Position numbers and translations under genes: made by a program | The notes under the pieces: generated by a model | What the model saw: only the letters and a program-made list of their open reading frames with translations | What the model was told of the DNA's origin: nothing | The model's database searches: none | In this document: in pieces, positions 21,695 to 34,138 of the stretch | Layout: each line of letters opens with the position of its first letter | Position numbering within the stretch: position 1 is the stretch's first letter | Source of the DNA: Euwallacea fornicatus | Lineage: Eukaryota; Arthropoda; Insecta; Coleoptera; Curculionidae | Length of the DNA: 64,000 nucleotides | Assembly (NCBI RefSeq): GCF_040115645.1 | Contig: NC_089547.1 | Coordinates: 4,278,001 to 4,342,000 of the forward strand | Direction of reading: 5' to 3'

Positions 21695-24508
21695 TCACAT
21701 GGAATGGGAGTAAAGTCTAAAAGGCCGACTGACCACCTCTATGAGCACTTCACCGCACTTAATATTCTTAAACAAAGCCACAGCCTCGAGATGGGACAAG
21801 TCTTGGAAAGATTTTCCATTAATCGAGAGAAGCTCGTCACCTAAAATACAGAAAAAAGCTCCCTAAACCACTTTCACACAACATTCAACCTGCAAATTTA
21901 AAATCTAGAAGTCCTTATCAGGAGGGTAATTTCCGTTTGGACTTATCTCTTGCGAATACTTTGATTTGATCCATGAGTGTTTTGAATGCCTTAGACAACC
22001 GACTGGAAATAACATATTTACCTTCATGAAGAACACCGCTTTCAGCTGCCTGTCCTTCCTTAAACACGGTCTTCACGTAGATCCCAATAGGCCCTTTAGG
22101 GGAGTCTTTGCCCCCCACAACAGAGAAGCCCAAACTCTTTTTCCCAGGCCCTTTGCAAAAGGTCACAGTCTTATCACTGATTTTCGTCGATGGTTTGCTA
22201 GGGATGGGTATGGCCTTAGACCCTTGAGTGCGTGTGGCGGAAGAAAGCGAGAACTTTCTCATGCCATAAAGGGAGGGAGAAACTTTAGGACTGACACTAG
22301 GGGAAGATCCCCCAGACGTTGGGGTTTCGTTGGATTGATTTTTGGTTGAATTGGCCTTCTTGGCAATAGGGATACTTTGGGGTTTAAGAAAAACTGAGGA
22401 TTTTCCTTTGGTCACCTCTTTAGGGCAAATGAAGGGATCTTTCGGTTTCGAGAGCGGATTTCCTGAGAAAGTCACTTGAGTTTCTAAGCTTGAATCATTG
22501 TCTAAGATATCAGAGAGGCCTACGAATTTTTTGGGAGACTTTTTTGGAGGCGTCCTAACGGCTGTCTTCGAGAGGGTCACTGAGTAATGCTTTTTAGGGG
22601 TAGAAGTCTCTACCGGGGTTATGGTATTTATGGATGAAGCAATAGAGCTTTTGCTGGCGCTTTTGCAGACTGAAGCTTTCGTGATACCAGATTTGAGGTG
22701 ATCGTAAGGAGCAGGCTTTTTCTTCATGGGGCTCAATAGCGGTTTACTCAGGAACATTTTAAAGGAGTTGGTGCGCTTGGCGGGTGCCTTACGAGATGCT
22801 CTTGAAATTACCAATTCCAGTTCGTTGTTTTTGGGATGAAAGTGACTCTTAGCTGTCTGGTATTGAAGACCTTTGATTCTCATTCCATTGGCTCTCACCA
22901 CTTCATCTCCCACCTTCAAAGTTCCATTTCTGCAAAGAAGAAACGGCATTATTTTGGCGTTTTGCACCAAAACTGAGCTCCTACTTGCTAGCAACGGAAT
23001 TGGGAACAATTTCCGTGATGGTATAAGTGGAAGTCCCATCGTCACCTCCGGAGGGAGATATCTTGATGCCCACCATTTCGTTCCTCCTCATTTTTAATTT
23101 CACGCACTTAAACTCCTTTTCCACCACGTTCGTGACGTTGCAGTGATTTTTAAGGGGCGAATCGCTTATTTTAATATTCTGAACTCCATGACTGCATTGC
23201 TCCATGTCCTCGTCAACGCACATTTTCATTGGGGATGACTTTTGCTTAATGCTGCGCCTTTTTACCACGTTTCGAGCCAATTCGTCGTCTTTAGATTGGG
23301 ATCGGGTTCGTTTCTTCGTTACGGGTTTCCTCGGGCTTCTACCATAGAATTTGCTGGAAGTTTCTCGTGATAAGCGCTAAGTAATGCTGGTTGATTTCAC
23401 TGGTACCTAAACGAGTAAGTGGTCTCCATCTCCATGTCTTCATCTGCCGATTCTGTTTCGTCACTGGATCCAACGTGTTCTCGGTAAGCATGGCCGTTCT
23501 TGACCACCAAAGTGCGATCCGCCTCCCCGTCGGTGTCGACTTCGTGGCTCGTCTACATATAACCAAATCACAAAATCGTTGAAGAATGATCCGCCATTAT
23601 CGAGCGATACAAGAGCTGACTGGTGACTTTCGAACGTTAATATCTGATATTTACCTGACTAATCTGAGATTTAACAGATCCGACGGGAGAATCGATCACC
23701 GGTTTGGCAGAATCACTGCCATACCCACTTTCATCGGACTTCATTTTGGCCTTCGCAGTCTTCTTTTTCGGCATGATATAGTTCAGGAAACTAGTCAAAC
23801 TGTCCGTCGAAGACGACCTTTGGTTGTCCAGCTTCCGGAACCCTTCACCCTCATCGTCGCTTTTACTAGAAGATCTTTCGAAAGAATGAAGGCAGGCAGG
23901 TTCAAGCTTGGCGAGCACCTACCTAATAGTAAACATGGACTTAAACCTAGATCTCCTGTTCTTTTTCTTGGACTCAAGAGCGGCATCTTCCTCATCGTCA
24001 AAGATCTTGTCCAGCTGTTCAGAGCTGGGGTCCATCAGCTTCAAATACTCCATAAGCTGCGACTGATTCAGCTCTAAGTTGTCCGACATGCACTTCATCT
24101 TTCTCTTCGTCCTCAAGGTATTCCTCAATTCACCCTCAGTGCTTAAAGCCGCATTCACGTTTTTGTACATGTCGTAAACCTTCTTCACGTCCTCATTAGT
24201 GATCTTCTGCCTCATTGTAGACTCATCGTACTTCTTGGCCTTGTAGGTTGGTAGAATTTCCGAGGAGTTTTGTTTCTTGAGCTTGTCCCAAGCTCTGGAT
24301 CCCCAAGTGGACTTGCCTAGATTCTTAAGATTAAAAGGGATTTTTGTGAGAAGGTATTGAACCTACTGGTGATTTTTGATGATCCAAATTCGTCATTGTA
24401 AGTGGGCTTAATGGAGTATTCGATGATTTCTTCGTTTTCGGAAAGGCTGGAGACGCTCTCGAGCTGAGGATTGGGGTCTGAGTCGCGTCTTTTGAAAAGT
24501 CGCCTCAT
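21695..24508 (-). CDS. Two-PDZ-domain scaffold protein (PDZD2/IL-16-like second PDZ)
   Basis: Probable intracellular scaffold. Coding exons on the minus strand are 24508-24367, 24316-23923, 23865-23655, 23552-23407, 23353-22985, 22929-22022 and 21840-21695, giving 771 residues with consistent phases. The N-terminus MRRLFKRRDSDPNPQ and the next 300 residues are charged, serine-rich and probably disordered, with a bipartite basic stretch (KKNRRSR). PDZ1, around residues 390-475, runs from VKLKMRRNEMVGIKI through TITEIVPNSVASKNGTLKVG to the GDEVVRANG loop. A Ser/Pro/Lys-rich linker follows. PDZ2 is at the C-terminus with GKKSLGFSVVGGKDSPKGPI and GDELLSINGKSF. Four introns are only 50-57 bp. The family resemblance of PDZ2 is from memory, and the orthologue is not settled. 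Confidence 0.85.
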
Positions 24509-24599
24509 TGTCTCTGGAAAATTTATGGAAACTCTCGTCTCGATTTAACAGATTAATTGAGAAAATACCCTTAATTATTTTTGAAGCACCTTTACACAT

Positions 24600-25650
24600 T
24601 TTTACACGTATATTTCTTCAAGGGAGCGTGTCAACATCAACTGTTTGAAAATGGGCCCATTTCGGGGGCTATATCTGAGTCGACATGGGGCAAATATTGA
24701 CTCAATATTAATACGATTATCGTTAGAGTTATCAGGAGCGATTTCTTGTTATGTGACTGTTGCCCTGTATGCAGCAGTGTAAACATCGGGTCTTTTGTTA
24801 GATATGGCATTAAATATTGCAGGAAATTAGGGCACGTGACTGAATGGCACGTAGTGTTTTTATTTAAGAAGGAAACAGCTAAATCAAACGTGGAGATGGA
24901 GAGGAATTGAGCCGGAAGGAGGTGGATTTTGGGGCAATTAATTTATTGAATTAAAAATAGGAACGTAAAAATTACAATTTTCAAAGAAAGCGATAAAATA
25001 ATTCTCGCAAAAAACGGCATAAACGAATTAAATGATTTTGGAAAATGCCTGAGTGTGATAACATCATGATACGCCAATGACTTATTAGGCAGAGTATTCT
25101 TTGAACTCTTCGTTTAGACCTGTTTAAGTTCGTCTTGCGAATAAAGCGTAACAAATCTTTTTCATGCGGAATTTACTAGCCTAATCGGGGAAAGTATTTC
25201 GGCGAAAAAAAGGCAGTGACGTACCACTTTTTTTGCAGATAATATCGGAAGACGAGTAAGTAGGGACGCCACTGGTTAATTAATAAAACTACTTTTCGCA
25301 CTAAAATACGGGGCTTACGCGCTATTAACGCGCACCAAAATTGAAAGTAATATTTAAAATACTTTCTAAGAAAATAAAAGCAACGGCTTGAAAAGGACAA
25401 TTTCCACGCCCTGTAGCTAAAAATTCGAGCCGTTGCGGACATTCATTCATACGAACTTTTTCCGTAGAATTACCCGAGGAATCACTACCGGAAATATTAG
25501 CACCACGTTAAGAAATACTCCGTATGTTAAACGCCGTGTGCGTGCTCTGGCCAGTAAATACAGAGGCGCACACAATACAATTTTCAAGTAAGAATCAGCA
25601 GGAGCAAAATTCGGCAAAAAAGGAAGGAATAGTTTGGTTGATCCGCACTT
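24600..25650. other. Non-coding 5' flank of the PDZ gene
   Basis: The sequence before the start codon on the minus strand (TTTTCCAG, then AGACAATG) suggests a splice acceptor just ahead of the ATG, so non-coding first exon(s) probably lie here. I could not place them. Confidence 0.4.
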
Positions 25651-26283
25651 ATGTTTTTAACACCTCAATTTCCGTACATCGTACTTATTCATAACTCGGT
25701 TTTAAAGCAATTAGAGCCGGTTGCAAGCAGCGCCTGTAAATTAACCAAAGAGCTTCGAAACTGCATCTTTAGACCAATGTTTCCTCAGATAATGCGATGT
25801 AAACATTGCCAAATCCGTCATAAAACTAACAATACACAATACAACACAGCATTCCACGACCTACCCCTAATGTCGACATCTCAAAATTCCTCCCCAGAAG
25901 ATCTCACTTTCATTTTTGGCACGGCTTTCCGAGACAAGATCGCGTCCGCCGAAATATCCGGACTTGACACCGCTTGCTCGCGCAAATTCTACATGAAAAC
26001 ATCAGCAGAAACAATCGTTTTGCCCAACTTGAGTTACCTTAATGGTCGTGTTAGAGAGAAAAATCGTAATCCACTTCCCACAGGTGGCAGCGAACTGCCC
26101 ACGGACCATTTGGACGAATATTTTAATTGCGAGAACACCGTTTTAAGCCAATGTAGATCGGTTAGTTCGAAGATTTTGAAGACGAAAATTTCTCGCCCAC
26201 TTATGCTGTTCACAAAAATTGCAGGGCCGGTTTCGGTGGGTTTCGGTCCCCCCGTCATTCGGAAGCAGCTGATTCAATTTTAA
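25651..26283 (+). CDS. Hypothetical single-exon ORF, 210 codons
   Basis: The longest unexplained open frame in the window. Its composition is ordinary (Ser/Thr/Leu-rich), it has no signal peptide or membrane segment, and one CKHC pair is near residue 50. I recognise no family. A run of 210 sense codons is unlikely but not impossible by chance in 64 kb. There is no obvious poly(A) signal or promoter. It may be a young gene, a retro-copy fragment or a chance frame. Confidence 0.3.
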   Translation: MFLTPQFPYIVLIHNSVLKQLEPVASSACKLTKELRNCIFRPMFPQIMRCKHCQIRHKTNNTQYNTAFHDLPLMSTSQNSSPEDLTFIFGTAFRDKIASAEISGLDTACSRKFYMKTSAETIVLPNLSYLNGRVREKNRNPLPTGGSELPTDHLDEYFNCENTVLSQCRSVSSKILKTKISRPLMLFTKIAGPVSVGFGPPVIRKQLIQF

Positions 26284-27070
26284 ATTCATATGCACCGACA
26301 CGGTTTTTGCCTGGACAAATTAGGCTTGTAATTAATTACGACGCCCACATTAGTAGGATTTTTCAGTTTCTGCACTCGATACAATCCCACAGATTTCTCA
26401 CGAATGTGATTTGTAGTAATTGCCGTCAATTACCACAATTAACGGCATTGATTACCTAAGTGGAAATCTATTTTGTCGCACCGTTTTCAATTTTCGTTTG
26501 ACTACGTTTACACCGTGTAATGCCAATCTTGCCCCGCCAAGGCAGCTACTCTCGACGCAGGGTTCGGCGACTTTTCTGGAGTTTTTGACCTTCTTTCAAA
26601 CATTTTTGGGCCTCCTCAATGGCTGAAAAATCCGCTGGTTAAAATTGCACTTTACGGCCAAATTTCTGTGATTTGAGAGTACAAGTAAAAACTCTCTCTT
26701 TGAGGAAAAAGGTAAAAACGGCGCAAATTCCTCAAGCAAAGCGGTATACATAGAAGATGAAATGTCCCGTCTAAATTCATCAGAAATTGAAGGAGATGTT
26801 ATTCCTGGAAATCCTGGAACGCGCAAAATATTGTTATTAGCTGTGCATTTTTCAACGTAACAAGCATTTATATCCATACAGTAGATAAATGTACCTTTCC
26901 ATTATTTTCTTGTGGAACCCCACATGTGTCAAGACGTTTTTGACTCTTTGAAAGGTTCTGATCACATTTCACGTAACATTCCCACGTTTGAATTCACTAG
27001 TGGTTCAAAAAATTACAAAAAATAGAAACAACGATAGAACTAATAATATTTAAAAATAAAAATACAAACT
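26284..27070. other. Non-coding stretch
   Basis: Nothing recognisable. A 93-codon minus-strand frame at 26596-26877 lacks any family feature. Confidence 0.5.
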
Positions 27071-27483
27071 ACTGAAATCTAATGTATTAAATGTCCCAAA
27101 TGTGCCCCGTTGACTTCTTCGCAGTGGGCGGCCGCAATTCAAATTCTTCAACGACTTTTCTTGTACTGAAGAGGTATTCGTTGAGCTTCTTGAGCGATTT
27201 AATTTTTTAGCTCTTCTGTATTTTCCGGCCGAAGTCAATGCACCCCATGTTTCGGATAAACCCAGAAAAGGGACCATATCGGTGAGATCAGGCGATCTAC
27301 CAAGTCACTCTAATTGCCCCCTTCTTACAGTCCATCGATTGTGCTGTGATTATATGGGTATGTTACATGAAACATGCACAGAATTCCTCCAAGAACTCAA
27401 AAACGTCATAATATACGTGGCGTTCCATAAGAAAAAATGAAAAAATACATTTATTTACTACACGGGCAACCCTCTGTACATGT
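27071..27483 (-). pseudogene. Mariner-like transposase C-terminal remnant
   Basis: Read on the minus strand with frame changes. The frame near 27290-27235 gives RPDLTDMVPFLG, matching the SPDLTPxDFFLWG motif around the last catalytic acid. Further on, CEEVNGAHLGHLI (about 27130-27088) matches the terminal CIExNGGHFEHL motif. The plus strand at 27464-27477 ends CAACCCTCTGTA, close to the CACCCTGTA termini of other elements in this window. Stops and frameshifts interrupt it. It is an immobile fossil. Confidence 0.65.
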
Positions 27484-28540
27484 CTATCACGTCAAAAAAG
27501 GCACAACTAAAAACAATATTTGACGTGTTCCAGCGTTTCCATGAAATATATTTTTCCAAAACAAACGTGTTCGCCGGTAAAAACGTTCAATTTGAATTTT
27601 TTTGCTTGGGAAAACCTTTTGCGATTTCCTGCTTTTCTTTCAAATATTGAAGCTGTAAATCAAATCATGTTTCCTCGTTCTCTGGTAGCTGCTTTTGCGT
27701 CGGCGGCGATTGCAAATGCCACAAAACGCAATCTAGTTTGTCTTTTTGCGGATTATTAGCTGAACATAAACACCCACAGCAGGATATAAACACCATTGTA
27801 AAGTTGTTTAATGTGCGGGTACAGTTTTAAATGGCGATTTCGGCTGACCGTGATATTAGTTTAACACCAAGGGAAGGTAGTACCTGATCGTTTGGAATTC
27901 CAACAGTTCACTATGTACACGCACATCGAAAAGCACAAATAATGCACTGACGGTAAAATACCGCAGAAAAACGATGGGTTCGCTCCAATTCCAGTTTTTT
28001 GCGGGAAACAGAGCCGAGTTTATCTCTCGAAGGAATTCCTTTTATCGATGGGGCGCGCTGCAAGATCAGAAAAACTTGAAACGCGTATAAACACTTCCCA
28101 GGCCACCAAACTCCCGTAAAGAAAACATACAGGTTAAAGAAGTTTATGCTGTTTCTGCGGGGCAAGTTGCACCGTGCATATTGCAAATTTGGCTTGGAAA
28201 TGCACTAAAAATAACCAGAAGCGTGTCACTTCCGGATCGACGAAGGTGGAACCTCCCCAAATTAATTTCCTCAGTGTGGGAACTTCAAGAATTAAATTTG
28301 CGCGCAACGAATCCAAGCTGCGCCACTGACTCTTGCATATGTATGGAATTCTAGGGCCCATTTAATAATTCATCAACAGGTGTACTTTACAGAATGTTGG
28401 AAACTAGAAATTTCTATATGCGCCTTTGTTAGGATTAGACTCAAATTGGTGTTAGTATTGCGATGAAAACGCCTTTTTCGATCTTACATCTTTATTTTTC
28501 TCGAATTACAACATTCCTGCGAATATTATAAAAAATACAA
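27484..28540. other. Non-coding stretch
   Basis: No gene supported. Short frames only. Confidence 0.5.
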
Positions 28541-28717
28541 AATATGTTTATTGATACACAATATGTCATAAATAATACCATTAAAATCGCTATTGCACGC
28601 TCTAAAAATTACAATTATTGTTGTAATTGATCCCGATCCCAACTGACACCTCACAGCTAACAATAAACAAAACACAAATTTGGGAACAACCTACTCGCTT
28701 CTCATAAAGTATAAAAT

Positions 28718-28723
28718 TTTATT
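28718..28723 (-). terminator. Candidate poly(A) signal of Ptpmeg
   Basis: AATAAA on the minus strand, about 350 bases past the Ptpmeg stop. A second copy at 28547-28552 could give a longer 3' UTR. Confidence 0.5.
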
Positions 28724-29069
28724 CCTAAATCAGTTAGGACGAAATCTTACTTATTCTTGTTTTTATACAGTAATTACTATAGGCACCTTCGTTTCGCCGA
28801 AAACGAGCTCCCGCAACTAAAATTATTAGTAAAAACTCACTACAGACTTACGAAAATACTTCACATATTATAACGATGTGACAATTAGTTAAAAAAGCTG
28901 CTTCATTCCATTCTTTCCTAGCTCTACACAGCAAGCAACTTTCTCATTTAAAGACGAGTTAAACTCTACAGAAAACATCAGCTCGCGCAATCTACTAATA
29001 TACACGTATATTAGCATGTCTTGGATGGAATCGTTTACTTTGCCGAAGATAATTTCAGTAATTCTCAAC

Positions 29070-32000
29070 TCATTCCTTAGCAGTGGGGTCTTCGGGACAT
29101 TCAGCGGAAGACGCTTTTAGGGTATAGGCCGCGTAGACACTTTCACAAACAAATCTGTATTGGTTCTGAAAAGAAATAACCATTAGCAAAGCGTTGTAGC
29201 AACGATTCAAGCAACGATACAAACATCGAAACAACGTTAATCGATACTCTCATAAACACCCGTCTGAAATTTCACTTCATCATAATTAATTTCAAACGTC
29301 ACGGCGACATGGATCGTCCCTTGATTCTCTGTCCGTGTCCATTACCCAAAAGACTGCTCACTTCGGCCTCTTGGAAATCACGCAATGATTCTTCGAATGT
29401 CAGTGCAATTTTACACCCTGAGGATTTATCGCCATGGCTGAAACTCGACGAAAAAACACGGGGAGATGTGATAGTCAAGCAAATTTTGGGCGGCAACAAT
29501 TGCTATTGTAGATGCAAGGCGAAGTTCCCGCGGCCCAGCTTTTTCAGGCGTCCTAATGCCTGCACCACCGTCAAAGTTCTGGACAAAAGCACTTTAACTA
29601 GACAACCTTTGAGTGGGTGTGTTTGTTCGGGCGACGATACTGCAGCCATAAGTGGTGAAATGTCTTTAAAGCCTACCGATCAACGACTTGTTTATGACGC
29701 TTACCGGCAAAGTGAAGAGGACAACTTTAAAAGACAGCTTCGAGATTATGAACTTGAAATGGCTACTGGCGATAGCGATCACGTCGATACTCTGTTAAAC
29801 CCTCAAATACTTCAAACGTCCGATTCTTTCTCTAATTACCCGCAACGGACCTTCTCAGATGACGGGCCAATACATCTCACCTGCTCAGAACAGTCGGTAT
29901 CAAATTTCCGCAAGGAACACTTTTTTGAAACCCACGACATAGGGAAATTCGAACTAACGGGGAATGCCCCGCGGGACCATATCTGCGTTCACCAGTATAA
30001 ACTCGACGAAAGGCAGCTTCCAGAAGCCGTTAATAAGTGCGTTTTCGGTCGAAGTGTATGCAGGATATGTGGAAAACTTATGGACTGCACTAGTGTAGAC
30101 AAAAGCCCTAGGACGCACTCAAGCAAAAGTGATTTCTATCAAACGACAGTAAACATGGGCAAAGGGAATTCGAAGATAGAGGTGCTGCTCGATGAGGGTG
30201 ATGTGATGAAGTCGAGGGAATACATTGAGAAGCTGAAGAAGCCGGTCTATCGTTGCAGTTTGGCATTAAGACATCAGAAATTGAGAGTTGTGTAGGATTA
30301 CGACTTTGCAACGTTGTGATGTAATGCACTATTGCTTCTTTATAAAAATCACATACCAACACAAATCAACGTGTGTACACTCTTGAAGACCACTTACCGC
30401 GTTCTGTATCATCATAGCGCGTTGCTCCCTCATCGTCTTCACAATTTCCAGTGGATAAACCGGTTCCTCAGCTTCCATTAAACACAGAGCGGTCTCCATA
30501 AGCACCAAAACGCCTGTTCGACCGATTCCGGCGCTGCAGTGCACAATGACTGGTTTATCGTCTTTGCGATTATCTTGAACGTCCTTCGTAAAAGTCAAAA
30601 ACTGCTGAGGGGAATCGGGAACACCGTGGTCTGGCCACGCAATATACTGCATGTGCTTGATTTCGCGAGATGTGTTATCATCCTAAGAAAAAACATTTAA
30701 AAATTACGTTTAGACCAAAACGTCGGGATTTTAATAGAAAATCTCTAGAGTGCTAAGAGATATACAACTCAGTGGTGTATCTTGATTCTTTCATTCTTAC
30801 CTTAACGTCAATAAGCACAAAATCGCGAAAGATAAAGCTCCCTGTACCGTCAGTTTCCTCTTTCACGCACTTAACTATGGCATTCTGCAGAGTTAAAACC
30901 TGCCCCACATCAGGCCAGTATTTGTGACATTTGGCCCTACCCCGCTCTATTACTGTGGTCAACATCACGATCAGCGTTGAGCCCTGTTCTAGAACCATCT
31001 GCCAGAAGTCTTCTGTCGTGGACTGAAGAGGCCCTAAATAACACACTCGCAATGAATTTTAAACAAAAACTTCACTACATACCTTGGGTGGCAATATAGC
31101 GATTGACGACTTCGGTGCCCGCAATCTTCATTTCCACAAAATTCGCATTGATATACTCTCCGTTTACTGGGTATTGCAAGACCACTCTGGTTTGGTCGTC
31201 TGTAAATACCTTGTTAACCCCTATAGGCTTCCAATATATTCGACTTACAAGGTGAAATATCCCTGTATCGATTCTTATTCAAATTCTCAGGCTTTGTTGC
31301 CTCATTACAGGTCATGTCTGGATGCTTTCGGTGAATCATTTCGTATCTAGCAATAAGAGCGCCGCTAGCTAAACCGTCAGCCAAGAGATACATAGACTGT
31401 TCCAGCAAATTTCCAACTAAATCAACGGAAACTTCATACAAAAACATATATGTGGCGTGATAGTAAATTACCGGAGGGCACTCCCACATCATTGGCTGGC
31501 ACATATTGATACGGGGGCTCCTCAAATTCTTCGTCTTGGTAAATTGCGTTGGGGCGGACAAGAAGAACAAGTTTTCCTATATTAAATCGTATAACCTGCG
31601 TTTATTTAAGAATTCAGCATTTTACCTGAATCAGTATTTCTGGCAATTTGAACTAAGGCTACTACTTCAGGCTGAAGGACGTTAGTGACGTCTTGACCGT
31701 TTATTTGCAGAACTTGGTCCCCCTCAGATAAACGAGGGATACATTTATCGGCCGGGGTGTTAGGAGCAACCTTTGATACCACTATTGGAACGCTCACTTC
31801 AGTGCCTCCTAATCAGAAATTAGGGAACTTCTCAAAATGATCATGATAATGATCGTAAAATGCCAAAATATGGCGCAATAAAGTGCCTGTTACCTCCGAA
31901 AGTAATATAAACACTCTCATATCTTTGTGGAAGGTAGAGAGGCGATTATCAGGCAGGGAGGGAGGGAGATAAGTATAGAACAAGGTCCCGCTAAAGTTCA

Positions 32001-34138
32001 ATAATTTCACTTTTACAATAAACATTACCTTTGACATTGAACCCATATTTGCCATCCTTATCAGGATAAAGCACCACAGTAGACAAATTTTCTTCAATTA
32101 GCTGAGAGGTCGGAGACTGGCTGACGCTGTAAGGGGGTGTGTCGTAGACCCCATTTGATAATGGAGATGGAATCTCTTCATCTGCATAACTCATCACCCT
32201 GCCGGCAATGCCAGGAGAAAAGGGGCCCTCTAGGGTTCTTTCCAGAAACCCACCGTCACTTCATTTAACGTAAATAAAACACTCCCACACTCAAAACTAA
32301 TGCTTACTCGTCTGAAATTCTCACGTCTTCTGTCCAGGCCGGTTTCGGTTCTTTTGTGCACGTGGTTGTGACTTTATGGGTGTCGTAAGGTCGTGATGGT
32401 CGTGGGGGAGCTATTGACACTTTGCCTTTGTCCTCAAGAGGTGGTGGCGGCAGAGCTTTCTCTTTAATCTTTCGAAATAGGTAACTTTAAAACGTTTGAA
32501 TTAATGTATGGAACGTGAACAGTACCAATTGCTTGCTGGGCGACCTAACAAATTTTCTTTCCAAAATTCCTTTTCTTTTCACCTCAGAAGCAGTCTGATA
32601 CTCAGTTCTGCCTGAATAAGTGAATTTTGATCCCAAGGAGAGGAATTTGCGCTTCACCTTAGGCGAATCAAGCCTGAAGAATGTGTGGTGCTCCACACAG
32701 GATTTCCATAAGGTTTTTGATGATCTATAGCTCTCCATGTTGAAGCCCAATAGAGTATCATAGTCTTCAGACTAAAATTAGTGACTTTAAAAATGAAGAG
32801 AATAGAGAAGATGCGGAGCCACATACCGGCTCTCTCCTAAGTTGAATGAAAAATTGTTTGCGTTTGAAAGAGATTTTCATTATTTTGGACCAAGAAAATG
32901 TGTTAATTTTTATGTTATTGTGGAATACTACAAGGCCTATATGGGTGACTCCTAGTTGGATGATTTTGTTCGTATTGTCCTAGAAATTCGAATATATATT
33001 AAAGTAATGATAGGAAAGAGTAATGAACTGGAAACTACCTTGGCATTATGGAGTTCAACCCCATACATGTCTAATCGCTTTGCATGATCCAGAAAATTAA
33101 ATTCTGCATCTGCAGGAAGTTGATTCCTGTAATTAATTAAGTTTCAATATTGATTTTATTTAGGAAGGTAATTCCATACTTGTGTAACTTATGCAATTCG
33201 GCGATTTTTCTCTCCATTTCTTCCGTCTGATTTGGAACCAGACATAAATTTGATAAGTATTCTTGTCCATGTTCCTCTGGATTGTAATCACCTAATTCCG
33301 CTGTAGCAATAATCTCTTAATGAGGCAACTTATTAAAACACCTAAACCCACTTACATTGAACGATATAACTAGCTAGTAAAATGGCAGTAGAAGGAGGTA
33401 AAATTAGCTTTTCATGTAAAATATCGCATCTTAATTGTAAGTAGAACTGATATCTGGTATACTCTTCATGTAATTTACTTGGATCGGACACATAAAACTT
33501 AACCCTAAAGTAGACGGGATGTTGGCAATTACCCAGCTGTTTTTTAATCGATTTGGACGGATCAAGCCATAACTGAAAATTGTACTTTTACATCATGTTT
33601 CATTATGGAAAACACTTAGATATCTTACTATACATTCTGAATTCCTATTGTAACAACCATCATTAGAAAATTGTAAGCCAAAGTAGTCTTTTTCCACAAG
33701 CTCTAAGTGATTATACACCTGGTCCAACAGGACTGTGCCCTTTGATTTTTTTTCTACATGAAATGTGTGGTCTGTATCATCCAAAAACCTAGAAAATTGA
33801 GGCAATGGGATCAAGTCACATTGCTTTTAGTTTATGTAAGTTCTTGATATAATAGTAGTGACAGGGAATTGGGGACAATTCCCTTAGTATGGCATTGATT
33901 CTTAAATAAGAGAGTAGTTATTTAAGGCTTATTAAGTAATAGATTTCAATGATCACAGGTTTTTCACTAAAGGTATTGAAAGGTTATTAAAACTTGTATA
34001 TATAACTAATCAAACTTACTTAACAGTGATGCTTAACCCCTTGAGCTTTCTTTCCCTTGCCGCAGCCAGTTCTAAAGCCTGTACATTATATGTACCACTA
34101 GAACTGCCAAATCCTCGTTTCGATACACTTTCTATCAT
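29070..34138 (-). CDS. Ptpmeg: FERM-PDZ protein tyrosine phosphatase (PTPN3/PTPN4 family)
   Basis: Cytoskeleton-associated tyrosine phosphatase. Coding exons: 34138-34020, 33788-33629, 33572-33356, 33300-33180, 33126-33039, 32979-32827, 32771-32526, 32468-32308, 32258-32029, 31808-31626, 31576-31472, 31431-31249, 31199-31083, 31033-30801, 30682-30398 and 29165-29070. This gives 898 residues with every phase consistent. The N-terminus MIESVSKRGFGSSSGTYNV is typical of the family. The FERM domain (about residues 35-330) includes WLDPSKSIKKQ and NNIKINTFSWSKI. A proline-rich linker comes next. The PDZ is around residues 480-565 with IPRLSEGDQVLQINGQDV. The phosphatase domain has NRYRDISPYDQTRV, the WPDHGVPDSP loop and the HCSAGIGRTG active site with Cys and Arg present. 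The last exon carries QYRFVCESVYAAY. It should be active. Its last intron (29166-30397) holds another gene on the opposite strand. Confidence 0.96.
29309..30295 (+). CDS. Intronless hypothetical gene nested in the last Ptpmeg intron, 328 aa
   Basis: A single open frame of 328 codons lies wholly inside the 1232-bp last intron of Ptpmeg, on the other strand. The protein begins MDRPLILCPCPLPKRLLTSA. It has a Cys-rich N-terminal part (NNCYCRCKAKFPRPSFFRR) and a second cluster near residues 235-260 (FGRSVCRICGKLMDC) that could bind zinc. The rest is charged, with no signal peptide or membrane segment. I do not recognise the family. Intronless genes nested antisense in introns are often testis-expressed retro-derived genes in insects; that is context, not evidence. 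The length and even composition argue that it is coding. Confidence 0.7.
   Translation: MDRPLILCPCPLPKRLLTSASWKSRNDSSNVSAILHPEDLSPWLKLDEKTRGDVIVKQILGGNNCYCRCKAKFPRPSFFRRPNACTTVKVLDKSTLTRQPLSGCVCSGDDTAAISGEMSLKPTDQRLVYDAYRQSEEDNFKRQLRDYELEMATGDSDHVDTLLNPQILQTSDSFSNYPQRTFSDDGPIHLTCSEQSVSNFRKEHFFETHDIGKFELTGNAPRDHICVHQYKLDERQLPEAVNKCVFGRSVCRICGKLMDCTSVDKSPRTHSSKSDFYQTTVNMGKGNSKIEVLLDEGDVMKSREYIEKLKKPVYRCSLALRHQKLRVV

Noticed and set aside
21966..22349. 127-codon plus-strand frame
   Set aside because: Antisense shadow of the large PDZ-gene exon.
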